DNA from: Streptomyces luteolus
GTDB lineage: Bacteria; Actinomycetota; Actinomycetes; Streptomycetales; Streptomycetaceae
Assembly: GCF_029968015.1 (NCBI RefSeq)
Contig: NZ_JASCIS010000016.1
Coordinates: 62,001 to 126,000 of the forward strand
DNA length: 64,000 nucleotides
Direction: 5' to 3'
The translations under genes and the position numbers were made by a program. The stretch's first letter is position 1. The number at the start of each line of letters is the position of its first letter. This document shows, piece after piece, positions 17,056 through 25,302 of this stretch. The notes beneath the pieces were generated by a model. It saw only the letters and a list, made by a program, of their open reading frames with translations, had not been told where the DNA came from and made no database searches.

Positions 17056-17595
17056 GTGACTGACAAACCCTTCCTGTACGTCGTCGTCTGCGCGGCCGGA
17101 GTCGCCGCCGACACCGGCATGTTGATCACCGCAGCCCAGGAGCGGCAGTGGGAGGTGGGCGTGATCGCCACCCCGCAGGGCCTCGGCTTCCTCGACGTCG
17201 AGGCCGTGGCGGAGCAGACCGGCTACCCGATCCGTTCGGCATGGCGGGCCCCGGGCGACCCCCGGCCGCTCCCCGACCCGGATGCGATCGCGGTAGCCCC
17301 GGCCACGTTCAACACCGTCAACAAATGGGCGGCGGGAATAGCCGACACCCTGGCCGTGGCCACCCTGTGCGAGGCGTACGGCAGCGGCGTCCCCACGGCC
17401 GTACTGCCCAGTGTGAGCGCGCAGTTGGCGGCGCATCCCGCGTACGGAGCGAGTCTGGAGCGGCTGCGCGACATGGGCGTGGCGATCGCCGACAGCAGAC
17501 CGTCACCGGGCACGGACGACTTCCCCTGGGAGCGCGTGCTCGATCTCCTGCCGGACGCGGACGGGAGGAGAGGCCGGGGGCGCAAGGACGAGTAA
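17056..17595 (+). CDS. Flavoprotein (PpcDC/UbiX-like fold)
   Basis: 179 residues from the GTG at 17056. Seen: LYVVVCAAGVAADTGMLITAAQERQWEVGVIATPQGLGFLD, then DAIAVAPATFNTVNKWAAGIADTLAVATL, the APATxNTxxKxAxGxxD motif of the FMN-binding flavoprotein family (phosphopantothenoylcysteine decarboxylase/EpiD/UbiX fold). A strict PpcDC would be fused to or beside CoaB, which is not the case. The substrate is therefore unknown; decarboxylase or prenyl-FMN related chemistry are both possible. The longer in-frame upstream extension is not supported by a ribosome-binding site. Confidence 0.75.
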   Translation: MTDKPFLYVVVCAAGVAADTGMLITAAQERQWEVGVIATPQGLGFLDVEAVAEQTGYPIRSAWRAPGDPRPLPDPDAIAVAPATFNTVNKWAAGIADTLAVATLCEAYGSGVPTAVLPSVSAQLAAHPAYGASLERLRDMGVAIADSRPSPGTDDFPWERVLDLLPDADGRRGRGRKDE

Positions 17596-17649
17596 CCCCC
17601 ACGTCCGCGACCGGATCCTGACCCAGCCAGATCCTGGCCAACGGCCGCA

Positions 17650-17745
17650 CCGGACCGAGAGGACCCGCCCGAGAGGACCCGCCCGAGAGGACCCGCCCAA
17701 CAGGACCCGGCCAAGAGCACCCGGCCAAGAGGGCCCGGCCCGAGC
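17650..17745. repeat. Tandem 'gagaggacccgccc' repeat
   Basis: Six to seven imperfect copies of a 14-base unit ('gagaggacccgccc', drifting to 'aagagcacccggcc') lie in the 260-base spacer between the flavoprotein and the deaminase-like gene. No gene is seen in the spacer. Confidence 0.65.
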
Positions 17746-17855
17746 GGGCTCGCTCCTCCGTTCGCCTCCACCAGCCGGGTGGCTTACGGACGGATCGAAA
17801 GCACCGTCGGCGTCGCTGTCGCCCGGCCACCGCCCGCGCTGTTGATCATGACCCG

Positions 17856-19487
17856 GTGAATCTCCGACACCGTTACTCCTCCGGCCGGACCGCCAGGACG
17901 TACGCCGCCGTGGCTGTCACCGCCGGCGCGGCCCTCTCGTCACTGCTGCTGCCCCCGACATCCGCGTCGGCCACCGCCGACGCCGCGCCCCCGCCTTCGC
18001 CGACCTCTGCCCGCGAGGCCGCGACGGACGCGTACCTGCAAGGCATCAAGGACAAGCCGAGGCTGCTGAACGACTTCTTCCGGAAGCTCCCGAAGGGAGG
18101 TGAGCTGCACAACCATCTGTCGGGCGCGGTCTCGACCGAGTACCTGGTCGAGCTGGCCGCGGAGGACGGCCTGTGCGTGGACACCCGGACCATGACGGCC
18201 GTCCCGCCGCCCTGCGCCGCGGGCACCCGCCCGGCCAAGGACGCCCGCACCGACCGTGACTTCCATGACGCGCTCGTCCGCGCCTGGTCCATGCAGGACT
18301 TCCCGCAGGACGGCAACGGCCACGACCACTTCTTCGACACGTTCGGGAAGTTCGGCGAGGTGACGGGGCGGAACCGCGGAAAGCTGCTCGCCGAAGTGGC
18401 GGACGACGCGGCCGAGCAGCGGCAGTTCTACCTGGAGACCATGGTCACGCCGGCCTCGGATGGTGCGAAGCGCCTCGCCGCAGCCGTCGGTTGGGACGCG
18501 AACCTCGCCGACCTGCACCGCAAGCTCGTCGCCGGCGGACGCCTCGACCAGCTCGTCACGGAGGCGGGCAAGGAGGCCGACGCCGCCGACACCGAGTTCC
18601 GTACGGCTGCCCGCTGTGGCACCCCAAAGGCACGGCCGGGGTGTCGGCTGCCCGTGCGCTGGATCTCGCAGGTCTCGCGAGGCAGCGCACCCGAGCGTGT
18701 GTTCACCCAACTCGCCCTCGGCATGCGCCTGGCCGAGCGTGACAGCCGGTTCGTCGCCGTGAACCTGGTCCAGCCCGAGGACGGCGAGCGCGCGCTGCGC
18801 GACTACAGCCTGCAGATGCGCATGGTCCAGTACCTTCGCGGTGTCTACCCGCGGGCCCATGTCACCCTGCACGCGGGCGAGTTGTGGCCCGGCCTGGTCA
18901 AGCCGGAGGACCTGAAGTTCCACATCAAGGAAGCGGTAGGTGTCGCGAGCGCCGAACGCGTCGGCCACGGCGTCGATCTCGTCCACGAGGACGACTGGCG
19001 GCGCACGGCCCGCACCATGGCGCAGCGCGAGGTCGCGGTCGAGGTGCCGTTCACCAGCAACGCGCAGATCCTCGGCGTACGCGGCGCCGACCACCCCTTC
19101 GAGACGTACCGCCGCCACGGCGTGCCCGTCGTCCTCGCCACGGACGACCCGGGCATCAGCCGTATCGACATCAGCCATGAGTACAGGTACGCGGCCGAGA
19201 CGTACGACCTGTCGTATCCGCAGCTCAAGGACCTGGCGCGGGCCTCGCTCGAGTACGCCTTCCTGCCCGGCCGCAGCCTGTGGCGGGGCAACCCGACGCG
19301 CGACGGCCACCACTTCACCACCGCCTGCGCCGACAGCGTCCCCGGCCTGGTGCCACCCACCCCGGCCTGCCGAAACCTGCTCGCGACCAGCGCGAAGGCG
19401 GAGGTCCAGTGGCGCCAGGAGGCAGCCCTGTACCGCTTCGAACGCGCCTACCGCCCCGGCCGCCCCTGGACGGGCTCACGCGCGTAA
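17856..19487 (+). CDS. Secreted adenosine deaminase-like metal hydrolase
   Basis: 543 residues, GTG start. A signal peptide with a twin-arginine-free Sec-like layout is seen (basic start RHRYSSGRTARTY, hydrophobic AAVAVTAGAALSSLLL, then TSASATADAA cleavage region). The ADA-type TIM barrel follows: metal motif ELHNHLSGAVS (H-x-H), LHAGELWPG with the catalytic Glu and a metal His, RVGHGVDL, and LATDDPGI with the metal Asp. Deamination of adenosine or a modified nucleoside outside the cell fits. An extra Cys-containing loop (GLCVDTRTMTAVPPPCAAG) could be disulfide-bonded. It resembles the secreted ADGF-like branch more than cytosolic Add. Confidence 0.82.
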   Translation: MNLRHRYSSGRTARTYAAVAVTAGAALSSLLLPPTSASATADAAPPPSPTSAREAATDAYLQGIKDKPRLLNDFFRKLPKGGELHNHLSGAVSTEYLVELAAEDGLCVDTRTMTAVPPPCAAGTRPAKDARTDRDFHDALVRAWSMQDFPQDGNGHDHFFDTFGKFGEVTGRNRGKLLAEVADDAAEQRQFYLETMVTPASDGAKRLAAAVGWDANLADLHRKLVAGGRLDQLVTEAGKEADAADTEFRTAARCGTPKARPGCRLPVRWISQVSRGSAPERVFTQLALGMRLAERDSRFVAVNLVQPEDGERALRDYSLQMRMVQYLRGVYPRAHVTLHAGELWPGLVKPEDLKFHIKEAVGVASAERVGHGVDLVHEDDWRRTARTMAQREVAVEVPFTSNAQILGVRGADHPFETYRRHGVPVVLATDDPGISRIDISHEYRYAAETYDLSYPQLKDLARASLEYAFLPGRSLWRGNPTRDGHHFTTACADSVPGLVPPTPACRNLLATSAKAEVQWRQEAALYRFERAYRPGRPWTGSRA

Positions 19488-19524
19488 CCCCACCCCCCTC
19501 GCGGCGGATGGCGGCCCGGAAACG

Positions 19525-19593
19525 GGCGCCATCCGCCGAGTGCGTGGGGCGCCATCCGCCGAGTGCGTGGGGCGCCATCCGCCGAGTCCGTGG
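19525..19593. repeat. 23-bp tandem repeat, 3 copies
   Basis: Three copies of 'ggcgccatccgccgagtgcg' plus 'tgg' follow the deaminase-like gene directly. A partly complementary 'gcggcggatggcggc' at 19500-19514 could fold onto any of the copies and make a terminator between the two convergent genes. Confidence 0.7.
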
Positions 19594-19614
19594 ACGTCTG
19601 CCGACGCAGCTACC

Positions 19615-20658
19615 TCAGATCGTCGCCGCGTCGATCACGAAGCGGTAGCGCACGTCCGAGTTCAGGACCCGCTCGTACGCCTCGTTGATCTGGCCGGCCT
19701 CGATCAGTTCGATCTCCGCGCCGATGCCGCGCTCGGCGCAGAAGTCGAGCATCTCCTGGGTCTCGGCGATGCCGCCGATCATGGAGCCGGCGAGTACCTT
19801 GTTGCCGCCGATGAGGGAGAACAGGTTGAGCCCGATCGGCTCCTCCGGGGCGCCGACGTTCACCAGCGCGCCGCCCGTCTTCAGCAGCCCCAGGTACGCA
19901 CCGAAGTCCAGCGGCGCGGAGACCGTGGAGAGAATCACGTCGAAGCTGCCGCCCAGCTCCTCGAAGGTGGCCGGGTCGCTCGTCGCGTAATAGTGGTCGG
20001 CGCCCAGCTTCAGGCCGTCGTCCTTCTTGCGCAGCGACTGCGACAGGACGGTGACCTCCGCGCCGAGCGCGTGCGCGATCTTGACGCCCATGTGGCCGAG
20101 GCCGCCGAGCCCGACGATCGCGACCTTCTTGCCGGGGCCCGCGCCCCAGTGCTTCAGCGGGGAGTACGTGGTGATGCCGGCGCAGAGCAGCGGCGCGGCC
20201 ACGTCGAGCGCGAGGGCGTCGGGGATGCCGACGACGAAGCCCTCGGTGACGACGACCTTCTGCGAGTAGCCGCCGTAGGTGGGCTCGCCGTCCTTGCCGA
20301 CGCCGTTGTACGTCTGGATGTTCCCCTCGACGCAGTGCTGCTCCTGCCCGGACCGGCAGGGCTCGCACTCGCCGCAGGAGTCGACCATGCAGCCGACGCC
20401 GACGCGGTCGCCGACCTTGAACTTGGTGACACCCGCACCGACGGCCTCCACGACACCGGCGATCTCGTGTCCCGGCACCATCGGGAAGATGGCCTCGCCC
20501 CAGCCCTCACGGGCCTGGTGGATGTCGGAGTGGCAGATTCCGGCGAACTTGATGTCGATCAGTACGTCGTGCTCGCCGACGGCACGGCGCTCGATGGTGG
20601 TGCGCTCCAGCGGTGCCTTGGCGCTGGGAGCGGCGTATGCGGCAACAGTCGTGGTCAT
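19615..20658 (-). CDS. Zinc-dependent NAD(P) alcohol dehydrogenase (cinnamyl/aldehyde-reductase type)
   Basis: 347 residues, full length. Catalytic zinc ligands: Cys in FAGICHSDIH, His-Glu in MVPGHEIAG, and Cys in LLCAGITTY. The structural zinc lobe is CGECEPCRSGQEQHC. The nucleotide-binding motif is AIVGLGGLGHMGVKIAHALGA. This is the medium-chain ADH subgroup (CAD/YahK-like) that reduces many aldehydes with NADPH. Divergent from the MmyB-like regulator, 129 bases away, which probably controls it. Confidence 0.9.
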   Translation of the reverse strand: MTTTVAAYAAPSAKAPLERTTIERRAVGEHDVLIDIKFAGICHSDIHQAREGWGEAIFPMVPGHEIAGVVEAVGAGVTKFKVGDRVGVGCMVDSCGECEPCRSGQEQHCVEGNIQTYNGVGKDGEPTYGGYSQKVVVTEGFVVGIPDALALDVAAPLLCAGITTYSPLKHWGAGPGKKVAIVGLGGLGHMGVKIAHALGAEVTVLSQSLRKKDDGLKLGADHYYATSDPATFEELGGSFDVILSTVSAPLDFGAYLGLLKTGGALVNVGAPEEPIGLNLFSLIGGNKVLAGSMIGGIAETQEMLDFCAERGIGAEIELIEAGQINEAYERVLNSDVRYRFVIDAATI

Positions 20659-20787
20659 GGCCTCAAGACTGCTCCCGCCCCACCCCGTTCACCAAGGAAT
20701 CCGCAGGTCACCGCTTTGCGTACGTTCAGTGGTCCTACTACTGGCGGGGTCAGGCTCACGGTCGTACGACCGGGAATACTGGATGTC

Positions 20788-21765
20788 ATGGACGCCATGG
20801 ACGAGAACGATGCGGCCGAGGCACCGGCGGCCGACCACCTGGACCGTTCGGGCAGCCCGGAGCACGTGGACCGGCCGGACCACCTGGACCGGCCGGACCA
20901 CCTGGACCGGCGGGCCGAGCTCAGTGAGTTCCTGCGCACCCGGCGGGCCCGGCTCAAGCCGGAGGACGTGGGGCTCGCCTCGATGGGGCGGCACCGGCGG
21001 GTGCCGGGCCTGCGGCGCGAGGAGCTGGCGCAGCTCGCCGGGGTCTCGGTCGCGTACTACACGCGCCTGGAGCAGGGCAACGGGCGCAATGTGTCGGCGG
21101 AGGTGCTCGACGCCATCGCGCGCGCCCTGCGACTCAGCGACACCGAGCACGCGCACCTCGTCCACCTCGCGAGGCCGACCCGCCAGCGCCGCAAGCCGCC
21201 CGCGCCGAAGCGGCAGCAGCAGGTACGGCCCGCGCTGCGGCACCTGCTCGACTCCATGGAGGGCGTGCCCGCGTACATCGGCGGGGCGCGCGCCGACATC
21301 CTCGCCTGGAACCGGATGGCGGCGGCCCTCTTCGGCGACTGGGGCCGGCTGCCGCGCGCCGAACGGAACTGGGCGCGGCTCACCTTCCTCGACCCGGACT
21401 ACCGAAAGCTGTTCCTCGACTGGGACACGAAGGCCACCGACATGGTCAGCTACCTGCGGCTGTACGCGGGCCGGAATCCGGAGGACCCGGAACTGTCGGC
21501 GCTCGTGGGTGAACTGTCCGTGAAGAGCGAGGAGTTCAGGCGGCTGTGGGCCACGCATGACGTGAAGGAGAAGGGGCACGGGGTGAAGCGGATGCGGCAT
21601 CCGGTGGTGGGAGAGCTGACGCTCGCATACGAGACGCTGCACCTGCCGGACGACGACGGGCAGTTCCTGTCCGTGTATCACGCGGAACCGGGAACCTCCT
21701 CGGCGGAGGCGTTGCGGTTGCTCGCCAGCTGGGGTGTGGGCGACTCGATGCGAGCGAACTCGTAG
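20788..21765 (+). CDS. XRE-type regulator with MmyB-like ligand domain
   Basis: 325 residues. Residues 1-45 include an 18-base DNA tandem repeat encoding DHLDRP units (20869-20915). The helix-turn-helix is at ~75-125 (VPGLRREELAQLAGVSVAYYTRLEQGNGRNVSAEVLDAIARAL). The C-terminal part is the PAS-like MmyB ligand domain (AYIGGARADILAWNRMAAALFGDW, FLDPDYRKLFLDW, GELSVKSEEFRRLWATHDV, RHPVVGELTLAYETL). Streptomyces genomes hold many such regulators divergently paired with an oxidoreductase. Here the pair is the alcohol dehydrogenase. Confidence 0.88.
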   Translation: MDAMDENDAAEAPAADHLDRSGSPEHVDRPDHLDRPDHLDRRAELSEFLRTRRARLKPEDVGLASMGRHRRVPGLRREELAQLAGVSVAYYTRLEQGNGRNVSAEVLDAIARALRLSDTEHAHLVHLARPTRQRRKPPAPKRQQQVRPALRHLLDSMEGVPAYIGGARADILAWNRMAAALFGDWGRLPRAERNWARLTFLDPDYRKLFLDWDTKATDMVSYLRLYAGRNPEDPELSALVGELSVKSEEFRRLWATHDVKEKGHGVKRMRHPVVGELTLAYETLHLPDDDGQFLSVYHAEPGTSSAEALRLLASWGVGDSMRANS

Positions 21766-21821
21766 GCCCTGCCGACCAAGATCTTCGCCCTCCGGGCGCC
21801 CCAACGATCACAGGGGAACGA

Positions 21822-21858
21822 GGAAGGGCCTGATCCGATTTCCGGATCAGGCCCTTCC
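21822..21858 (-). terminator. Original tRNA-Pro terminator, now displaced
   Basis: A perfect 16-base stem (GGAAGGGCCTGATCCG at 21822-21837 with its complement at 21843-21858) lies just beyond the truncated tRNA 3' end, in the same relation as the stem at 45021-45056 to the intact tRNA. It is best read as the terminator of the tRNA gene before the island inserted. Confidence 0.7.
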
Positions 21859-21876
21859 TTGCTGTTTCAGCTGTCA

Positions 21877-21916
21877 GGGTGGCGGGATTTTGAACCCACG
21901 ACCTCTTCGTCCCGAA
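21877..21916. mobile_element. att site, left end: truncated tRNA-Pro 3' half
   Basis: The sequence repeats the T-arm, variable loop and anticodon 3' side of the tRNA at 45072-45145 (shared core TGAACCCACGACCTCTTCGT and on to CCCGAA), with one extra T in the T-arm and one substitution near the 3' end. Similarity stops after CCCGAA. This is the copy left at the distal end when an element integrates in a tRNA 3' end. Confidence 0.85.
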
Positions 21917-22018
21917 TGAGGTTTCGGCACTGATCTTGCCTGCGTGGACAGCATTCGTGCTGGTCAGAGACATGGCCCTGGGTGGCATCGAGTGGTGTCG
22001 AAGGGGTTTGGGGCGCGA

Positions 22019-22042
22019 GTCGGCTCCCAGATGGCTCCCACA
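22019..22042. repeat. Left arm-type integrase repeats
   Basis: GTCGGCTCCCAGATGGCTCC and the next bases CA hold two GGCTCCCA units 11 bases apart, about 100 bases inside the left att core. The same arrangement is found at 44979-45000 beside the right att core. Paired short direct repeats at both ends are typical of arm sites bound by the N-terminal domain of tyrosine integrases. Confidence 0.55.
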
Positions 22043-22227
22043 TTGCCGCCGTCATTCGAGCGAGGACAGGGTGGTTGCCATCGGGGAGAAGGGATTACTG
22101 ACGGCCCTCGCGGGCCCTCGGTGTCGGTTGGATGCCGTCCAGTCGAGTAGTTCTACGGCTTGCGTCTCGGTCGGCGCTGGGGCTGTCCGGTCAGGAGACC
22201 GTACGCAGCCCCTTTCTGGCGCAGGAG

Positions 22228-23142
22228 CTATCCGACGGCGGCGACGGCCACCACCAAGTCTTGCCAGGGCATACCCACGCTCTTGAACAGCCGCGGGCGC
22301 GAGGGCTCGGTTTCCACGGATCCGTTGACGAGCTCGGCCAGGTTGCCCGCGACTACATCGGCGCCGATCTGGCCATCGCCTAGCGGAATGAGCAGGTCAC
22401 CCGCCTCGCGCATCGCGGCAGTCCGCGCTTCGACGACCACCGTGGCCCGGCTGACCATTCCGGTATCTACCTCGCGGGCCGTCGCCTCGTGGGCCCCGAT
22501 GGCGACGACGGTCGTGTGGGGTGCGACCAAAGAGGATGGGAAAAGGGGGGTACGGGACGTAGTGCAGCAGGCCACGATGTCGGCCTGGGAAACGGCATCG
22601 GGTGACACCGCCTCCGCGTCGAGATCTGCCGCGCGACAGCGCTCGACCATCGTCACCGCCTGCTCCGGACGGCGCGCTACGACACCGACCGAGGCGAGGG
22701 GACGCACCGCTCGGATCGCTTCCACATGAGCCCACGCCTGTGGCCCGGCCCCGAAGACGACGAGTCGTTTGGCCTCCGGAATCGCCAGGTGCTTGACGGC
22801 CACGGCGGACACCGCCGGGGTGCGCAGCAACGTCAGGGCCGCGCCGTCGACAAGAGCGACGGGCGATAACGTCGCCCCGCCCAACAGGAGATACGAGGCG
22901 ACGATGCGGGGCAGCCCCCGGGCGGGATTGCCGGGCACGACTCCCGCGATCTTGACACCGGTGTACGAGGACGTTGTGGAGGGCATCAGGAGCAACTGGC
23001 CCGCGTCGATGTCGAGCACGGTCCGGGGAAGGTCTGCCTCGGGGTCGAGCCCCGCGAGCAGGGCCTGCTCGATCGCCTCGATGGCCCGATGCATGGGTAC
23101 ATGGCGCAGCAGCTCGTCTCCATCGATCTGCGGCAGAGTCAT
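22228..23142 (-). CDS. Ornithine cyclodeaminase/mu-crystallin family enzyme
   Basis: 304 residues. Rossmann domain with KRLVVFGAGPQAWAHVEAIRAVRPLASVGVVARRPEQ (about 117-155) and the family's KIAGVVPGNPARGLPRI substrate loop (~65-80). The OCD/mu-crystallin family includes ornithine cyclodeaminase, alanine dehydrogenase, pyrroline-2-carboxylate and ketimine reductases, and opine-type enzymes such as SbnB. Which reaction applies cannot be told from sequence. Last gene of the operon; its ATG overlaps the aminotransferase stop. In this company, reduction of a cyclic imine or 2-imino acid is the simplest inference. Confidence 0.82.
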   Translation of the reverse strand: MTLPQIDGDELLRHVPMHRAIEAIEQALLAGLDPEADLPRTVLDIDAGQLLLMPSTTSSYTGVKIAGVVPGNPARGLPRIVASYLLLGGATLSPVALVDGAALTLLRTPAVSAVAVKHLAIPEAKRLVVFGAGPQAWAHVEAIRAVRPLASVGVVARRPEQAVTMVERCRAADLDAEAVSPDAVSQADIVACCTTSRTPLFPSSLVAPHTTVVAIGAHEATAREVDTGMVSRATVVVEARTAAMREAGDLLIPLGDGQIGADVVAGNLAELVNGSVETEPSRPRLFKSVGMPWQDLVVAVAAVG

Positions 23143-24266
23143 GCGGCGAGATCCTTGAGGACGTGTGACGTCTTGTCCAGAGCAGCCGCGAGCACAGCTG
23201 GTTCCTGACCGTAGGTGAACCGGAGGTGGTGCTCGGCCCCGAAATGGGTGCCGGCACCGACCAGCACACCGCCACGAGCGTGCAGCGCCTCAGCGACCTC
23301 GGTGCTCGGGAGGTCCAGGTCATAGTGGACGAGCGCCAGAGAAGTGGCCTCGGGCGGCACAACAGACAACAGTGGGTGGTGCGATTCGACCCACCGTTGC
23401 ATGTGGGCCCAGCTCTCCCGGAGGAAGCCGCGGTAGCGGTCAAGCAGCCTGTTGCAGGTGGTGGGTTCGAGAGCCAATTCCGCGAGGGCCATCGCGGGCC
23501 CGGCTGCGGACACGGTGGCGTACTCGTGCCGCTGACGAAGCCTGGGGGTCAGCGTCGGCGGCGCGATCAGCCAGCCAAGACGCAGGCCAGGCATGCCGAA
23601 AGCCTTGGAGAGGCTGCCGACGCACACGACCTTGTCGTAGCGCCCCCAGAAGGTGGGGCTGGGGTCGTCGGTGTGGAGTTCGGTGCCGCGGTGCACCTCG
23701 TCGGAGAGGATCCAGGCACCAGCGCGGTCGGCGATGGCAACGATCTCCCGGATCTCGTCCTCGGTGAGGATCGTGCCCGTCGGGTTGCTGGGCGTCGTCA
23801 CCGAGATGGCCCGGGTGCCCTTCCGGACGACGCGGGCCAAAGTGTCGAGGTCGGGCCGCCAGCCACGACCGGCGTCCAGCGGGAAGTCCTCAACGACGGC
23901 ACCTCGGTTGTGAGCAGCGCCCCAGACCTGGCGGTACCCGGGAGACATCGTCACTACGTGGTCGCCGGGCTGGATGAGAGTTTCGACCGCGACGGCGTTG
24001 GCCTCCGCCGCCCCGACGGTGACGATGACCTCCGGGGCGTGGTCAGCGCTCCCGGCATGCCACGCGGCGATGCGCTCGCGCAGCTGGTCCGTGCCACACA
24101 CGGGCGGGTAGCCAAGCTCGCTGTCGAGTAGCCGGTTCAGCGACTCCTGGTTGTCCACGATGTCGCGGAGCCGAACGGGCCGGCAGCCACTGTCGGCCAG
24201 GGTGTAGGTGGCCGTGCTACCGAACCGCCCCTGCCACTCCAGCAGTTCGAACGGGGTGAACGTCAT
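23139..24266 (-). CDS. PLP-dependent class I/II aminotransferase-fold enzyme
   Basis: 375 residues from the ATG at 24266; the 35-residue upstream extension is Ser/Arg-rich and rejected. Fold type I: VTVGAAEANAVAVETLI, TTPSNPTGTILTEDEI, LSDEVHRG (Asp to the pyridine N), and CVGSLSKAFGMPGLRLGW with the Schiff-base lysine. The C-terminal Arg for the carboxylate is in HHLRFTYG. The opening FELLEWQGRFGSTATYTLADSGCRP resembles the branch holding capreomycidine synthase (VioD), whose members do eliminations and cyclisations rather than transamination. Simple aminotransfer is equally possible. Fifth-to-sixth step gene of the operon, 46 bases after the aldo/keto reductase. Confidence 0.85.
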   Translation of the reverse strand: MTFTPFELLEWQGRFGSTATYTLADSGCRPVRLRDIVDNQESLNRLLDSELGYPPVCGTDQLRERIAAWHAGSADHAPEVIVTVGAAEANAVAVETLIQPGDHVVTMSPGYRQVWGAAHNRGAVVEDFPLDAGRGWRPDLDTLARVVRKGTRAISVTTPSNPTGTILTEDEIREIVAIADRAGAWILSDEVHRGTELHTDDPSPTFWGRYDKVVCVGSLSKAFGMPGLRLGWLIAPPTLTPRLRQRHEYATVSAAGPAMALAELALEPTTCNRLLDRYRGFLRESWAHMQRWVESHHPLLSVVPPEATSLALVHYDLDLPSTEVAEALHARGGVLVGAGTHFGAEHHLRFTYGQEPAVLAAALDKTSHVLKDLAA

Positions 24267-24312
24267 GTGTGCCCCAAGGTTGTGAATGGAAAGATGCGAG
24301 GTGCCCGCTGCT

Positions 24313-25302
24313 CTACTCGGCGCCGTCGACCTTGGCCGGGTCGCGCTCGACGACCGGGCCAAGGACGGCATCGATGCGCCGCATCACGTCCTCGTCGAGG
24401 CGGACGCCCGCCGCCTTGGCGCTGTCGCGGACCTGCTCGGGCCGGGAGGCCCCCACGATGGCTGCCGCGACATTCGGGTTCTGCAGCGTCCAGGCGAGGG
24501 CGAGCTGGGCCTGCGTAAGGCCCAACTCCGCTGCAATAGCGGCGAGTTGCTGCACGCGCTCCAGCACGTCGTCACGGAGAAAGGTCTTCACCCAACCGGA
24601 ACCCACCTCGTCGGTGGCACGGGATCCCGCGGGCAGGGGCTGCCCCGGCAGGTACTTGCCGGTGAGGACACCCTGGGCGAGCGGCGACCAAACGATCTGG
24701 CTCATCCCCTCCCGTTCACAGACGGGTACGACCTCTTCCTCGATGACGCGCCACAGCATCGAGTACTGGGGCTGATTGGAGACGAACCGGTCCAGTCCCA
24801 TCTCGGCGGCGAGCTTCATGGCACGGGTGATCTGGTCGGCCGTCCACTCCGAGACGCCGATGTAGAGGACCTTGCCCTGCCGGATGAGGTCGTCGAACGT
24901 CTTAAGGGTCTCCTCGAGCGGGGTCCGGTGGTCGAAGCGGTGTGCCTGGTACAGATCGACGTAGTCGGTGCCGAGCCGCGACAGTGAGCCGTTAATCCCC
25001 TCGGTGATGTGTTTGCGGGCTAGACCGCCGTCGTTGGGGCCGGGGCCCAGGGGAAAGAACACCTTGGTGGAGAGAACGAGGGATTCCCGACGCTGTCCCT
25101 TGAGCGCTTTACCGAGCACCGACTCGGCGGCCGTGCCCGCGTAGACGTCGGCCGTGTCGAAGGTGGTGATCCCCTCATCGAGTGCCGCGTGGACACACCG
25201 GACGGCGCGGTCGTCGTCGATCTGCGATCCGTGCGTGATCCAGTTGCCGTAGGCGATCTCGCTGATCTGGAGCCCGCTGCGGCCGAGCTGTCGGAACTTC
25301 AT
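24313..25302 (-). CDS. Aldo/keto reductase
   Basis: 329 residues. NADPH-dependent TIM-barrel enzyme with the tetrad Asp49/Tyr54 (FDTADVYAG), Lys80 (LVLSTKVFF) and His in DLYQAHRFD. Cofactor residues are in VGASRPEQVRDSAKAAG near the C-terminus. Closest in layout to the YghZ/Kv-beta (AKR6/14-like) branch with MLWRVIEEEVVPVCEREGM. It probably reduces an aldehyde or ketone intermediate of the pathway. The ATG lies in an ATGA overlap with the molybdoenzyme stop, so the two are translated together. Confidence 0.9.
   Translation of the reverse strand: MKFRQLGRSGLQISEIAYGNWITHGSQIDDDRAVRCVHAALDEGITTFDTADVYAGTAAESVLGKALKGQRRESLVLSTKVFFPLGPGPNDGGLARKHITEGINGSLSRLGTDYVDLYQAHRFDHRTPLEETLKTFDDLIRQGKVLYIGVSEWTADQITRAMKLAAEMGLDRFVSNQPQYSMLWRVIEEEVVPVCEREGMSQIVWSPLAQGVLTGKYLPGQPLPAGSRATDEVGSGWVKTFLRDDVLERVQQLAAIAAELGLTQAQLALAWTLQNPNVAAAIVGASRPEQVRDSAKAAGVRLDEDVMRRIDAVLGPVVERDPAKVDGAE

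Larger units (their letters stand above)
21766..22227. other. Left boundary region of the mobile island
   Basis: 462 bases between the MmyB-like regulator and the first island gene. It contains the terminator at 21822-21858, the tRNA remnant/att core at 21877-21916 and a pair of GGCTCCCA repeats at 22021-22040. The remaining bases, including plus-strand frames to 22150, show no ribosome-binding site or family resemblance, and I see no gene in them. Confidence 0.6.

Noticed and set aside
22228..23142. sbnB-type siderophore precursor locus
   Set aside because: No SbnA-like cysteine synthase homologue accompanies the OCD-family gene, so 2,3-diaminopropionate synthesis is not supported.
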